From DAOUKH01 sp965261455 (lineage in GTDB: Bacteria > Chloroflexota > Dehalococcoidia > SHYB01): a stretch of 64,000 bases of DNA. A program made the translations under genes and the position numbers. Of this stretch, positions 42,595 through 51,102 are shown in pieces (positions within the stretch are counted from its first letter, which is position 1; each line of letters opens with the position of its first letter). The stretch is from contig OZ253453.1 of assembly GCA_965261455.1 (NCBI GenBank), positions 930,001-994,000 of the forward strand. Direction: 5' to 3'. The notes under the pieces are model-generated. The model saw only the letters and a list, made by a program, of their open reading frames with translations. It searched no databases and had not been told where the DNA came from.

Positions 42595-43758
42595 TTGACG
42601 ACGACAACAACCCCCACAAGCCTCGAATCGATCCGGACCGCGGTGCGCGACGTATGCGCCCGGTTCCCCGACAGCTACTGGCGCGACCTCGACAAGAAGT
42701 CGGAGTACCCCGAGGAGTTCATCCGCGAGCTGACCCGCCTGGGCTGGCTCGGCGCGATGATCCCCGAGGAGTACGGCGGAGGCGGCCTCGGCGTGACCGA
42801 AGGCGCCGTCATCCTCGAAGAGGTCAATCGCTCGGGCGGCAACGCCGCCGCCGGACACGCCCAGATGTACACCATGGGCGTGCTGCTGCGCCATGGCAGC
42901 GAGGAGCAGAAGCGCCGCTACCTCCCCGGCATCGCTCGCGGCGATCTGCGGCTCCAGGCCTTCGGCGTCACCGAGCCCAACGCCGGCTCGGAGACCACCC
43001 GCCTGGAAACCACGGCGGTGCGCAAGGGCGACCGTTATGTCGTCAACGGCCAGAAGATCTTTATCTCCCGCGCCCGTCAGTCCGACCTCATGCTCCTTCT
43101 CGCCCGCACCACGCCCTACGACGAGCTGGAGAACAAGACACAGGGACTCTCGACCTTCATCGTCGACCTGAAGGCGGCGGGCAAGAGCATCGACATCCGC
43201 CCAATCGACGTGATGCTGAACCATCAGACGAACCAGATCTTCCTCGACAACGTCGAGGTCCCCGCCGAAAACCTGATTGGTGAGGAGGGTCGCGGCTTCC
43301 GCTACATCATCGACTCGTGGAATGCCGAGCGTATCCTCATCGCCGCCGAGTGCGTCGGTGACGGCCGCTGGTTCATCGACCGCGCCGTCGAGTACTCCAA
43401 CAACCGCAAGGTCTTCGGACGCCCCATCGGCGCGAACCAGGGCGTGCAGTTCCCCATCTCCCAGGCCTACGCCAACGTGGAAGCCGCCGACCTGGTGCGC
43501 TTCGCCGCGGCAGCGAAGTTCGACCGCGGCGAGTCCTGCGGCAAGGAGGCCAACATGGCCAAGCTGCTCGCTTCGCAGGCCTCGTGGGAAGCGGCCAACG
43601 CCTGCATGACCACCTACGGCGGCTACGGGTTCGCCGCTGAGTACGGCGTCGAGCGCAAGTTCCGCGAGACCCGCCTCTTCATGACGGCGCCGGTGAGCAA
43701 CAACCTCATCCTCGCCTACCTCGGCCAGAACGTCCTCGGCATGCCCCGCTCCTACTAA
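42595..43758 (+). CDS. Acyl-CoA dehydrogenase lacking the YEGT glutamate
   Basis: 387 residues, TTG start with GGAGG seven bases before. GWLGAMIPEEYGGGGLGVTE, LQAFGVTEPNAGSETTRLET and VVNGQKIFISRARQSDLMLL are family segments. The last domain reads YGGYGFAAEYGVERKFRETR and then MTAPVSNNLILAYLGQNVLG: the usual catalytic Glu of the YEGT motif is not at this place. The base may lie on another helix, as in isovaleryl-CoA dehydrogenase. It follows the E1-like gene by 22 nt, so the pair is probably one transcript. Confidence 0.88.
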   Translation: MTTTTTPTSLESIRTAVRDVCARFPDSYWRDLDKKSEYPEEFIRELTRLGWLGAMIPEEYGGGGLGVTEGAVILEEVNRSGGNAAAGHAQMYTMGVLLRHGSEEQKRRYLPGIARGDLRLQAFGVTEPNAGSETTRLETTAVRKGDRYVVNGQKIFISRARQSDLMLLLARTTPYDELENKTQGLSTFIVDLKAAGKSIDIRPIDVMLNHQTNQIFLDNVEVPAENLIGEEGRGFRYIIDSWNAERILIAAECVGDGRWFIDRAVEYSNNRKVFGRPIGANQGVQFPISQAYANVEAADLVRFAAAAKFDRGESCGKEANMAKLLASQASWEAANACMTTYGGYGFAAEYGVERKFRETRLFMTAPVSNNLILAYLGQNVLGMPRSY

Positions 43759-43878
43759 GCGGCTGGTTGGCCCCACCCATCCCATCACTGCCGCGGAGGC
43801 AGGCCGCCGCTTCCCTTGAGCGACTACTACACACAAGGGCTCTACTCTCCGTCGGGAGATGAGGGCGTGCCTACAACG

Positions 43879-43884
43879 TATAAT
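43879..43884 (+). promoter_or_regulatory. -10 TATAAT of tRNA-Lys
   Basis: TATAAT lies 19 nt before the mature tRNA 5' end, a good spacing for a short leader. Confidence 0.6.
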
Positions 43885-43903
43885 TGAACCGCGCCCATCG
43901 CTC

Positions 43904-43978
43904 GGGCCGGTAGCTCAGTGGTAGAGCAACTGACTTTTAATCAGTAGGTCGTGGGTTCGATCCCCACCCGGCTCACCA
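43904..43978 (+). tRNA. tRNA-Lys (anticodon TTT)
   Basis: The cloverleaf folds by eye. Acceptor GGGCCGG pairs with CCGGCTC (one G-U); D arm GCTC/GAGC; anticodon stem ACTGA/TCAGT with loop CTTTTAA (anticodon TTT); T arm GTGGG/CCCAC with loop TTCGATC. Discriminator A and an encoded CCA follow (43976-43978). Confidence 0.95.
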
Positions 43979-44044
43979 CTTCCGACTCCGCACGGAGATA
44001 AGCTGAACTGATGCGTGAGCCCAACCCTGAACGACCGCACCGCA

Positions 44045-44219
44045 GGGGAGAAGCGACCTGGGTGAGCACGGTGACGGCGTCGCGTCCCCACGCCTCGCCC
44101 GTCCACAGCGTGTCGTAGCCGAGTTCCTCGGCGTACCGCCCCGCCTCGACGATAACGTCGCCGCCGGCGCCCAACGGCCTCGACGCCGCGGTGATCAGCA
44201 TGCCGACTCGTGGTCGCAT
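44045..44219 (-). pseudogene. N-terminal remnant of an LLM flavin oxidoreductase
   Basis: From ATG 44219 the minus strand reads MRPRVGMLITAASRPLGAGG, then EAGRYAEELGYDTLWTGEAW and DAVTVLTQVASP, a clear start of an LLM (F420/FMN) oxidoreductase. At about 44045 family similarity stops, leaving under 60 of roughly 320 residues. The sequence beyond is unrelated and reaches the tRNA-Lys 3' end some 66 bases away. The remainder of the gene is absent from the window. It is consistent with a rearrangement or element excision at the tRNA. Confidence 0.7.
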
Positions 44220-44519
44220 GGCCGTCTTGGCTTCCTTGCTGATGCGGGAGAGTTGACCAGTTGAATGCCAGCGGGGGGAGTGTACCAGCCGCCGCCGGAA
44301 GACGTGTCTCTTGCGCCGTGTTCTTGGGGTTGCCGTCTTCAAGCTGTGGTATGATGCAGGCGCTCTCAGCCCTGTAGTGATGAATCAAGCCTTACGAGTG
44401 CGAATTGCAAGGTAGGTAGCATCTCCAACGACCCCCCTGGCAGCGGCCGACCTTCGCAATCTGAGAAAGCCAGCAGTCTAATCTCTGCTTCACCGCTCCA
44501 ACCCCGACCGTCGAAGGTT

Positions 44520-46004
44520 CTGCTCATAGAACCTCCGAATAAGCTGGTCGTCGGCTTCAACGCCACCGTGGTCGTCGAGCCCTTGGGGCTCGAGTATCTC
44601 GGCGGGGCTATCGCCGACATCGCCGACGTTCGCATTCACGACATGCGCGTCGATCCCACGCCCCTGAGCGATGTGCTGCGCGACTTCGTCCCCGATCTCG
44701 TTGGGCTGCGTCAGAACTACATGGTGGATGCCGACTCCGTGAAGGAAGTCGCACGCGAGGTGAAGCACATCGCGTCCGACATTCCCGTAGTCGTCGGCGG
44801 GCATCACGTGAGCCTGTGCCCCGAGGACGCCTTCTCCCCAGATGTCGACGCCATCGTCGTCGGCGAGGGCGAGTGGATCTTCCGCCGAATGGTGCAGCAG
44901 CTCCAGGCTTCGTCCAGTCTCGACGGCGTTGACGTGATCCACCGCACCCGCTCCGGCGAATACGACCGCTCCAACGTGAGGGCCATCGCCAAGAGCTCTC
45001 TCAAAGAGTTTGACTCCCCGGCCATGAACGAGCGGCCCCAGCCGGCAAGGCATCTGGTGGACCGCTACCGCCCCGACTACTACTTCCTCTACCACGAGCG
45101 CCCTTACTCGATCGAGATGGCCCGCGGCTGCATCTACCGGTGCAACTTCTGCTCCGTCCACGAGTTCTTCAACGGGACGTTCCGCGTGCAGGGGAACGAC
45201 CGAACGCTCAACGAGCTGGCCTCGCTTCCCGCAAACTCATGGGTCAACGTCGTCGACGACTTGGCCATCCAGGAACCGCCAGCGACGGAACGGCGGCTCC
45301 ATCCCAATGCGCCGGACCCGATGGAGCAGCTCGCCGATCAGATCATCGAGATGAAGATGGGCCACCGGTATTGGATGCAGGTCCGCGCCGATAACGTGGT
45401 GCGGAACCCTCGCAAGTTCGAGAAATGGGCCGAGGCCGGCCTCGACACCACGCTGATCGGCCTCGAATCATTCGATCAGAACGATCTGAATGCGGTGAGC
45501 AAGGGTACGAAGTCGGATGACAACCAGAAGGCCATCGAGATCCTGCACTCGTTCGGCGTGCGGATCTGGGGCGCGGTGATCATCTTCCAGGATTGGTCGG
45601 AGAGCAACTTCGAGAACCTTAAGCGCAAGGTCCACGAATACAACATCGAGTTTCCCCAGTTCACCATCCTCACCCCGCTGCCCGGCACCGGCCAGTGGAC
45701 GACCACGGAGCACAAGCTGGTGACCAAGGCGCACCAGTTCTTCGACTTCCTCCACAGCGTCCTACCGACGCGGCTCAGCCCGCAGCGCTTCTACGAGGAA
45801 TACGCCGCGCTGTGGCGCACCGTCGGCGGCGGCGGCGTGGGTCGCGCCAAGAAGATGCTGCAAGAAGTCTCAACGACCCGTCGCAGCGTGGGCCGCTTCC
45901 TGGGTCAGTATGGGACGCTCTCCGCGCTGCCCACCTACCGCACCGGCATCCAACTGCTCGAAAAGAGCCTCTCCGCGAGGCCGCGCGAGCACTCCACCGC
46001 CTAG
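44520..46004 (+). CDS. B12-binding radical SAM protein, HpnR (hopanoid C-3 methylase)-like
   Basis: About 495 residues. N-terminal B12-binding half: VVEPLGLEYLGGAIADIADV, LVGLRQNYMVDADSVKEVAR, PVVVGGHHVSLCPEDAF. The radical SAM cluster motif CxxxCxxC is in MARGCIYRCNFCSVHEFFNG. YWMQVRADNVVRNPRKFEKW, PLPGTGQWTTTEHKL and FDFLHSVLPTRLSPQRFYEE closely follow the order of HpnR-type methylases. The expected N-terminus (KVLLIEPPNKLVVG) begins near 44514, but no ATG/GTG/TTG is in frame from the TGA at 44352 to GTG 44568. CTG 44520 or ATA 44526 are alternatives to a shortened GTG 44568 start. Confidence 0.8.
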   Translation: MLIEPPNKLVVGFNATVVVEPLGLEYLGGAIADIADVRIHDMRVDPTPLSDVLRDFVPDLVGLRQNYMVDADSVKEVAREVKHIASDIPVVVGGHHVSLCPEDAFSPDVDAIVVGEGEWIFRRMVQQLQASSSLDGVDVIHRTRSGEYDRSNVRAIAKSSLKEFDSPAMNERPQPARHLVDRYRPDYYFLYHERPYSIEMARGCIYRCNFCSVHEFFNGTFRVQGNDRTLNELASLPANSWVNVVDDLAIQEPPATERRLHPNAPDPMEQLADQIIEMKMGHRYWMQVRADNVVRNPRKFEKWAEAGLDTTLIGLESFDQNDLNAVSKGTKSDDNQKAIEILHSFGVRIWGAVIIFQDWSESNFENLKRKVHEYNIEFPQFTILTPLPGTGQWTTTEHKLVTKAHQFFDFLHSVLPTRLSPQRFYEEYAALWRTVGGGGVGRAKKMLQEVSTTRRSVGRFLGQYGTLSALPTYRTGIQLLEKSLSARPREHSTA

Positions 46005-46264
46005 CGGTCCCGGCGTAGCAGCCGCCTCTCAGCTTTCCGCAGCCTCCTGGGAATGCCTTTTAACCACAGGCCCTTGGGAGGGCGCGCCCTTGGGAGCACG
46101 GGGGGGGCTGCGGAGTCCTTACTCACTCTCCCAAAAACGGAGACCCTTCGAAGAACTCGGCACGGAGGGAGCGGGCGCCCACAAGGGACGCCCCTACGGG
46201 AGGGCTCTAGATTCCCGCTTCCTCGGCGGCCGTGGAGGGAGAGGTCGCGGGCGCGAAGGCGCGC
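46005..46264. other. Intergenic stretch with repeat-like fragments
   Basis: No gene is seen. The segment 46110-46215 holds fragments of the GC-rich repeat type (CTCTCCC...GGAGACC) and CCCACAAGGGACGCCCCTAC, a Gly-Ala-poor non-coding motif. It separates the convergent radical SAM and citrate synthase genes. Confidence 0.4.
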
Positions 46265-47557
46265 CTAGGGGTCCCGTTCCTCGACGGGGACGTAGGAGCG
46301 CGTCGGCGCGCCGGAATAGAGCTGCCGGGGGCGCGCGATTCTCGTTGAGGGGTCGGCGATCATCTCGTTCCACTGGGCCATCCAGCCGACGGTGCGGGGG
46401 ATGGCGAAGAGGACGGGGTACATGTCCACGTGGAAGCCCATCGCCTGGTAGATGATGCCCGAGTAGAAGTCGACGTTGGGGTAGAGCCGGCGCTTGGCGA
46501 AGTAGTCGTCCTGGAGCGCGATGCGTTCTAGCTCCGTCGCCACTTCGATGAGGGGGTTCCGGCCCGTGATTTCGAAGACCTTCTCCGCCGTCTCGCGGAT
46601 GATCTTGGCGCGGGGGTCGTAGTTCTTGTACACCCGGTGGCCGAAGCCCATCAGTCGTTCTTCGCCAGCCTTCACGCCCTTGATGAAATCGTAGACCTTG
46701 TCCTTCGAGCCGATGCGTTCGAGCATGCGCAGCGCAGCCTCGTTGGCCCCGCCGTGGAGCGGCCCGTAGAGCGCCGCGATCGAACCCGCCAGCGCCGAGT
46801 AGGGATCGACGTTCGAGCTGCCGATCGCGCGCATGGCGTTGGTGCTGCAATTCTGTTCGTGATCGGCGTGGAGGATGAACAATATGTCCAGCGCCCGCTC
46901 AAGCACGGGGTCGGGGTCGTACGTCGGCTCGCCCATCCTGAAGAGCATGTTCAGGAAGTTGCCGGTGTAGGAGAGGTTGTTGTCGGGATAGGAGTAGTAG
47001 AGACCGAGGCGGTGGCGGTAGGCGAAGGCGGCGAGGGTTGGCATCTTGCCGATCGCCCGGTGCATTTGGAGATCTCTCGACGCCTCGTCTTGGATGTCCT
47101 TCGCGTCGGGGTAGAAGGCGGAGAGGGCCGCGATCGCGCTCAGCAGCATCCCCATGGGATGGGCGTCGTAGTGGAAGCCATCCATCGTCTTGCGGATGTT
47201 CTCGTGCACCAGCGTGTGCAGAGTGATGTCGGTAGTCCACTGCTTGAGCGCGTCCGCCGCCGGAAGCTCGCCGTAAATCAGCAGGTAGGCCACCTCAAGG
47301 AAGGTGCTCTTCGCCGCAAGCTCCTCGATGGGGTAGCCGCGGTACTCGAGAATGCCCTTGTCACCGTCGATGTAGGTGATCGCGCTGCGGCACGACGCCG
47401 TATTGTCGAAGGCGGGGTCGAAGCTCAGGAGTCCGAAGTCGTCTTCCGATACCTTTATCTGTCGGAGGTCGATCGCCCTGATGGCGCCGTCGGTAACAGG
47501 AATGTTGTACTTCCGGCCGGTCCTATTATCGATGACCGTGAGGTCGTCCGAAGGCAT
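46265..47557 (-). CDS. gltA: Citrate synthase (type II-like)
   Basis: 430 residues, the usual length. RGYPIEELAAKSTFLEVAYL, DAHPMGMLLSAIAALSAFYP, FILHADHEQNCSTNAMRAIG, YGPLHGGANEAALRMLERIG and FGHRVYKNYDPRAKI carry the catalytic His residues, and YPNVDFYSGIIYQAMGF the catalytic Asp. It condenses acetyl-CoA with oxaloacetate at the entry of the TCA cycle. The N-terminal beta-rich region with TGRKYNIPVTDGAIRA is typical of GltA. Single gene, divergent from the phosphotriesterase-family gene. Confidence 0.95.
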   Translation of the reverse strand: MPSDDLTVIDNRTGRKYNIPVTDGAIRAIDLRQIKVSEDDFGLLSFDPAFDNTASCRSAITYIDGDKGILEYRGYPIEELAAKSTFLEVAYLLIYGELPAADALKQWTTDITLHTLVHENIRKTMDGFHYDAHPMGMLLSAIAALSAFYPDAKDIQDEASRDLQMHRAIGKMPTLAAFAYRHRLGLYYSYPDNNLSYTGNFLNMLFRMGEPTYDPDPVLERALDILFILHADHEQNCSTNAMRAIGSSNVDPYSALAGSIAALYGPLHGGANEAALRMLERIGSKDKVYDFIKGVKAGEERLMGFGHRVYKNYDPRAKIIRETAEKVFEITGRNPLIEVATELERIALQDDYFAKRRLYPNVDFYSGIIYQAMGFHVDMYPVLFAIPRTVGWMAQWNEMIADPSTRIARPRQLYSGAPTRSYVPVEERDP

Positions 47558-47699
47558 ACGCGATCCTCTGAAGTGTAGCTCGCAATACTTAGCGGTCGCC
47601 CAACCCCCGGGAGCCCGACGCCCGCGAGGAAGGCGTCACATAGCTTATACGGTGGCCTGGACTATGGCAACGGCCCCGCGCCGACGGGTGGGGCGGCGC

Positions 47700-47705
47700 T
47701 ATAAT
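47700..47705 (+). promoter_or_regulatory. -10 TATAAT before 47737
   Basis: TATAAT covers an in-frame ATG at 47704, which therefore cannot be the start; the gene starts at ATG 47737, 31 nt later. Confidence 0.65.
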
Positions 47706-47736
47706 GCCCGCGCCCTCTACTGCTGTGGAGAATCCG

Positions 47737-48714
47737 ATGTCCGTCCAGGTCAACACCGTTCTCGGCCCAATCGATTCCAGTCGGCTGGGGGTTACCCTCA
47801 TCCACGAGCACCTCAAGGTCGCCCTGCTCGGCTTCGAGATGGATCCTTTCAACACCTACGACCGCCCCGCCGCGCTCCACGACGCAGTGGACAACATGAA
47901 GGAGCTGCGGGAGCTTGGCGTCTCCACCGTCGTCGATCCGCTACCCATGGGGCTGGGGCGGGACCCCGAGTTCTCCGCCGAGGTAGCCGAAGCCTCCGGG
48001 ATGCAGGTCATCATCTCGACGGGGGTCGACCACGAGTTCCGTGCAATGCCGCCCTACTTCAAGGTGCGGACGACGGACGAGATCGCGGAGACGTACGTGA
48101 GCGACCTCACCCAAGGCATCGGGGCCACCGGCATCAAGGCCGGGATCATCAAGGTGGCCACCGGCGAGGGAGCCATCACGAAAAACGAGGGGCGCGTGGT
48201 CCGGGCGGCGGCGCGGGCGGCGCTGAGGACAAACGCGCCGATCGTGACCCACACCACCCACGGCACGATGGGAGTCGAGCAGGCCGAGATGTTCTTGGGC
48301 GAGGGTCTCTCTCCCGGCAAGTTCATGATCGGCCACTGTTGCCAATCGACGGACCTCCCCTACCTCCGCCGCATCCTCGATACGGGCTGCTTTATGGGCT
48401 TCGACCAGATCGGGCTGAACTACCTTCAGACCGACGACAATCGGCTGGCGATGCTCAGCGCGCTGCTCGCCTTGGGTCACGCCGACCGGCTGCTGCTCTC
48501 CCAAGACCACATGTGCTGCATCATCGGCGCTCCCTACGAGCGCGTGGCGTACATGATGGACATGATCCGCGAGCACCGTCATAGCTATCTGCTCCGCGAG
48601 TTCCTGCCCCGGCTCCGCGAGGCCCGCGTGCCGGACGCCATGATCGACGAGATGATGGCGAAGAACCCGCGGCGCTTGTACGAGAACCCGGCGAAGGCCA
48701 AGGCCGGCTCCTGA
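47737..48714 (+). CDS. Phosphotriesterase-family metal hydrolase
   Basis: 325 residues from ATG 47737 (GGAG upstream). MSVQVNTVLGPIDSSRLGVT is followed by LIHEHL, where HxH would bind metal. Then come Lys in IKAGIIKVATGEGAITKNEG (the carbamylated Lys position), His in VTHTTHGT and IGHCCQSTD, and Asp in LLSQDHMCC. The order His-x-His, Lys, His, His, Asp is the phosphotriesterase/lactonase layout. It probably hydrolyses a lactone or phosphoester. An MBL hydrolase with its own promoter follows. Confidence 0.87.
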   Translation: MSVQVNTVLGPIDSSRLGVTLIHEHLKVALLGFEMDPFNTYDRPAALHDAVDNMKELRELGVSTVVDPLPMGLGRDPEFSAEVAEASGMQVIISTGVDHEFRAMPPYFKVRTTDEIAETYVSDLTQGIGATGIKAGIIKVATGEGAITKNEGRVVRAAARAALRTNAPIVTHTTHGTMGVEQAEMFLGEGLSPGKFMIGHCCQSTDLPYLRRILDTGCFMGFDQIGLNYLQTDDNRLAMLSALLALGHADRLLLSQDHMCCIIGAPYERVAYMMDMIREHRHSYLLREFLPRLREARVPDAMIDEMMAKNPRRLYENPAKAKAGS

Positions 48715-48751
48715 CGCCCCGCACGCTCCGCCGGTTCCACATCCTGACTCC

Positions 48752-48757
48752 TATAAT
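48752..48757 (+). promoter_or_regulatory. -10 TATAAT before 48781
   Basis: Perfect TATAAT, 23 nt before GTG 48781; GGAGGG lies between. Confidence 0.6.
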
Positions 48758-48780
48758 GGAAGAAACGGCGGAGGGAAACC

Positions 48781-49620
48781 GTGCGCATCGGCGATTTGCG
48801 ATTCGACTTCCTGGTTGACGGCTCGATGCGGATTGACGGCGGCGCCTACTTCGGCGTCGTGCCCCGGGCGCTGTGGGAGCGAGGGATGCCTCCCGACGAG
48901 CGCAACCGCGTCACCCTCGACATCAACTGCCCACTCATCCGCGCCGGCGGCAAGAACATCGTCGTCGATACCGGCCTCGGCCTAAAGCACTCTGAGAAGC
49001 TCCAGAACCAGTTCGCGATGCAGGCCGGGCGGCTCGTCGGGGAGCTCCGCGGCCACGGCCTCGAACCCAGCGACGTCGACTACGTGGTGTTCAGCCACTT
49101 GCACTTCGACCACGCCGGGGGCGCGACCTACACGACACCCACGGGCGCGCTCGCTACGACCTTCCCCAACGCCCAGTACCTCGCGCAGCGGGCCGACTGG
49201 GAGGAGGCCACCCATCCCAACGAGCGCAACGGCGCGGGCTACGTCGAGGCCGACCTCGCCCCGCTTGAGCAGAGCGGCCAGATCGAGCTGCTCGACGGCG
49301 ACACCGAGATCGTCCCCGGCGTCCATTGCAAGCGCACCGGCGGCCACACCGCGGGGCACCAGATCGTGCTCCTCGACGTCGATGGGCGGAAGGCCTGCTT
49401 CTTCGGCGACCTCATCCCTTCCGTCCACCACCTGCCCATGCCTTATGCGCAGAGCTTCGACCTCTACCCCATCGATACGCTGAACGTGAAACGGGACCTG
49501 CTGACACGGGCCTACGACGAGCAGTGGCTCGTCCTCTTCGACCACGAGACGGAGCACAAGGCAGGCTACCTGGAGATGACCGACCGGGGTCGCCACGTGC
49601 TGCGTCCGGCGGAGGCGTAG
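48781..49620 (+). CDS. MBL-fold metallo-hydrolase (lactonase-like)
   Basis: 279 residues, GTG start. SHLHFDHAGGATYTTPTGAL carries H106, H108, D110 and H111; GHTAGHQIVLLDVDGRK and FFGDLIPSVHHLPMPYAQSF give later ligands. The family includes quorum-quenching lactonases and methyl parathion-type hydrolases. Compared with 16091-16951 the spacing of HxHxDH is the same but flanking sequence differs. It is preceded by a phosphotriesterase-family gene, another lactonase-like fold. Confidence 0.87.
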   Translation: MRIGDLRFDFLVDGSMRIDGGAYFGVVPRALWERGMPPDERNRVTLDINCPLIRAGGKNIVVDTGLGLKHSEKLQNQFAMQAGRLVGELRGHGLEPSDVDYVVFSHLHFDHAGGATYTTPTGALATTFPNAQYLAQRADWEEATHPNERNGAGYVEADLAPLEQSGQIELLDGDTEIVPGVHCKRTGGHTAGHQIVLLDVDGRKACFFGDLIPSVHHLPMPYAQSFDLYPIDTLNVKRDLLTRAYDEQWLVLFDHETEHKAGYLEMTDRGRHVLRPAEA

Positions 49621-49645
49621 GCGGCGGCGCGCGCGGGGCGCCGGC

Positions 49646-50359
49646 CTAGAAGAAGCGGCGGCGGAAGAGGCCGAGGAAGCGGTCTTCGTAGCGGTCGAAG
49701 ACGCCCCACCGGTCGAGTTCTTCCTTGAGTTCCCTGGGGTCGCCGCCTTGGCGCGACTCGAATCGGCGGAACATCGTCTCAATGCTCTCAACGGCGGCGC
49801 CGGGCAGGCCCGAGAAGGGGTCCGTGCGCAGCATGCCGCGCTCCTCGAGCTCGCCCACATTGCCGGAGACCGAGGCGGCAGTGTACTCGAAGATGAATTT
49901 TAGCAAGGCCACGTCCCACAGGTCGTCCGGCCCACGCAGCACCACCGCCAGGCTCTCGCTGTTGCGGTCGAGATCGTCCTTCACCCGCTCCGCCACGCCG
50001 TCGGGGTCGCCGCTGAGGATGTCCATCTTCTCGGACTCGTTGCGGTACGAGTACATCAAGCCCGGCGAGCCCCCACCGAACTGCGAGGCGAGCATTTGGA
50101 ACATGCGCCGCGCCTCGTCGCCGAAGCCCTGCACGTTCATCAGGTAGGAGGGGGTCACCACCTCGGGCTGCCGGGAGATGAGCTTGCCCTCCCGCAGCAC
50201 CGACTCCGACTCGCCGCCGGTCAGCTCACGGTAGACCGGCTCGGTGACCATGAAGTAACGGAGGTTGGTGACGCCGAACGTCGCCAACTGCTGTTTCGGA
50301 GCGCGCACCACCCGCGATTGCTCGAGGGCGGCGGTGATACGTTCGTCTTCGTTGGACAA
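49646..50359 (-). CDS. Unrecognised conserved-looking protein (downstream of a pair)
   Basis: 237 residues, TTG start one base after the upstream stop. No signal peptide or membrane segment. Readable regions: FGVTNLRYFMVTEPVYRELT, PSYLMNVQGFGDEARRMFQM, a Gly-rich loop (ASQFGGGSPGLMYSYRNESE), EKMDILSGDPDGVAERVKDD, and the C-terminal RYEDRFLGLFRRRFF. The Phe/Arg-rich tail could anchor it to another protein. Tight coupling with 50361-50966 suggests a two-protein complex. I do not recognise the family; no catalytic motif is evident. Confidence 0.65.
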   Translation of the reverse strand: MSNEDERITAALEQSRVVRAPKQQLATFGVTNLRYFMVTEPVYRELTGGESESVLREGKLISRQPEVVTPSYLMNVQGFGDEARRMFQMLASQFGGGSPGLMYSYRNESEKMDILSGDPDGVAERVKDDLDRNSESLAVVLRGPDDLWDVALLKFIFEYTAASVSGNVGELEERGMLRTDPFSGLPGAAVESIETMFRRFESRQGGDPRELKEELDRWGVFDRYEDRFLGLFRRRFF

Positions 50360-50360
50360 G

Positions 50361-50966
50361 CTAACGCTTCTTGGCCAAAGCCCGTATCTCGTTGCGGTAG
50401 CCTTCGAGGTGTCCTTCGTACTGCTGGTCGAGATGCAGCCGCACGCGCATCCACTCCTGCTGGAACTCGGGCATCGTCTCGATGTTCCCCGGCGGCGCGC
50501 CCGCCGCGCCCCGCTGCCGCATCACCTGCTCCAACTGCGCGGTGAACTGTTGCTTCAGTTGTTGCATCGCCTGCTGGCGCTGCTGCTCGCCGTAGGTCTT
50601 GAACTGCTCGTTGACGTAGGCCACCCGCTCGGTCACCTCTTGCACGCCGGGCGCGCCGGCCAGCACGCTCTTGATACCGCTCAACGCCCGCGCCGTCGTC
50701 TTCTCCGCCCCCTCGTGCTTAGCCAACTGAAGGCTCGCGGTCAGCACCTCGACGGCCCCCTCGATGACGTAGGGCCGTTCTTTGGCGTCGGCCGCGGCGA
50801 CCGCGGAGGTCAGGGTCTCTTCGCCCTTGAGGTAGGCGGCGGCGATCTTCCGGCCCTCGGGCACCGCCTCCCAGGAAAGCCGCTCCTCTTCGGAGGGCGG
50901 CGCGAGGTTCATGCGCTCGACCTTCTCCATCGCCTTCTCGAAGGCGCTCTTGATCTCGTCGGACAC
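50361..50966 (-). CDS. Unrecognised helical protein with Gln-rich coiled region (pair partner)
   Basis: 201 residues from GTG 50966 (VSDEIKSAFEKAMEKVERMN), which has GGGAG upstream; an upstream ATG at 51003 overlaps the -10 box. Almost wholly helical: ALSGIKSVLAGAPGVQEVTE, then YGEQQRQQAMQQLKQQFTAQ, a Gln-rich amphipathic stretch, and a C-terminal EGYRNEIRALAKKR. It has no cysteine or obvious active site. It is first in a two-gene operon with 49646-50359. Confidence 0.65.
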   Translation of the reverse strand: MSDEIKSAFEKAMEKVERMNLAPPSEEERLSWEAVPEGRKIAAAYLKGEETLTSAVAAADAKERPYVIEGAVEVLTASLQLAKHEGAEKTTARALSGIKSVLAGAPGVQEVTERVAYVNEQFKTYGEQQRQQAMQQLKQQFTAQLEQVMRQRGAAGAPPGNIETMPEFQQEWMRVRLHLDQQYEGHLEGYRNEIRALAKKR

Positions 50967-51003
50967 GGAAACACTCCCAGGCAAAGGAATTGAGGACAGG
51001 CCC

Positions 51004-51012
51004 ATTATAGCA
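51004..51012 (-). promoter_or_regulatory. Extended -10 TGCTATAAT of the unrecognised pair
   Basis: Minus strand TGCTATAAT, 37 nt before GTG 50966. Confidence 0.6.
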
Positions 51013-51102
51013 AGCGGGGCGCCGTTCATTCCCGGGAGTGCGATTGACAGCGCCTTCCGCCCTCTCCTACGATTCCGCCCCTACCCTAGGAGCGAGGGCC
51101 CC

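Noticed and set aside
43915..44388. A minus-strand frame ending in GGDRTHDLLIKSQLLYH / VGIEPTTY-like peptides
   Set aside because: These peptides are antisense translations of tRNA sequence, a well-known false gene call.
46637..47578. A 313-residue plus-strand frame over citrate synthase
   Set aside because: Antisense to a highly conserved enzyme, no motif of its own.
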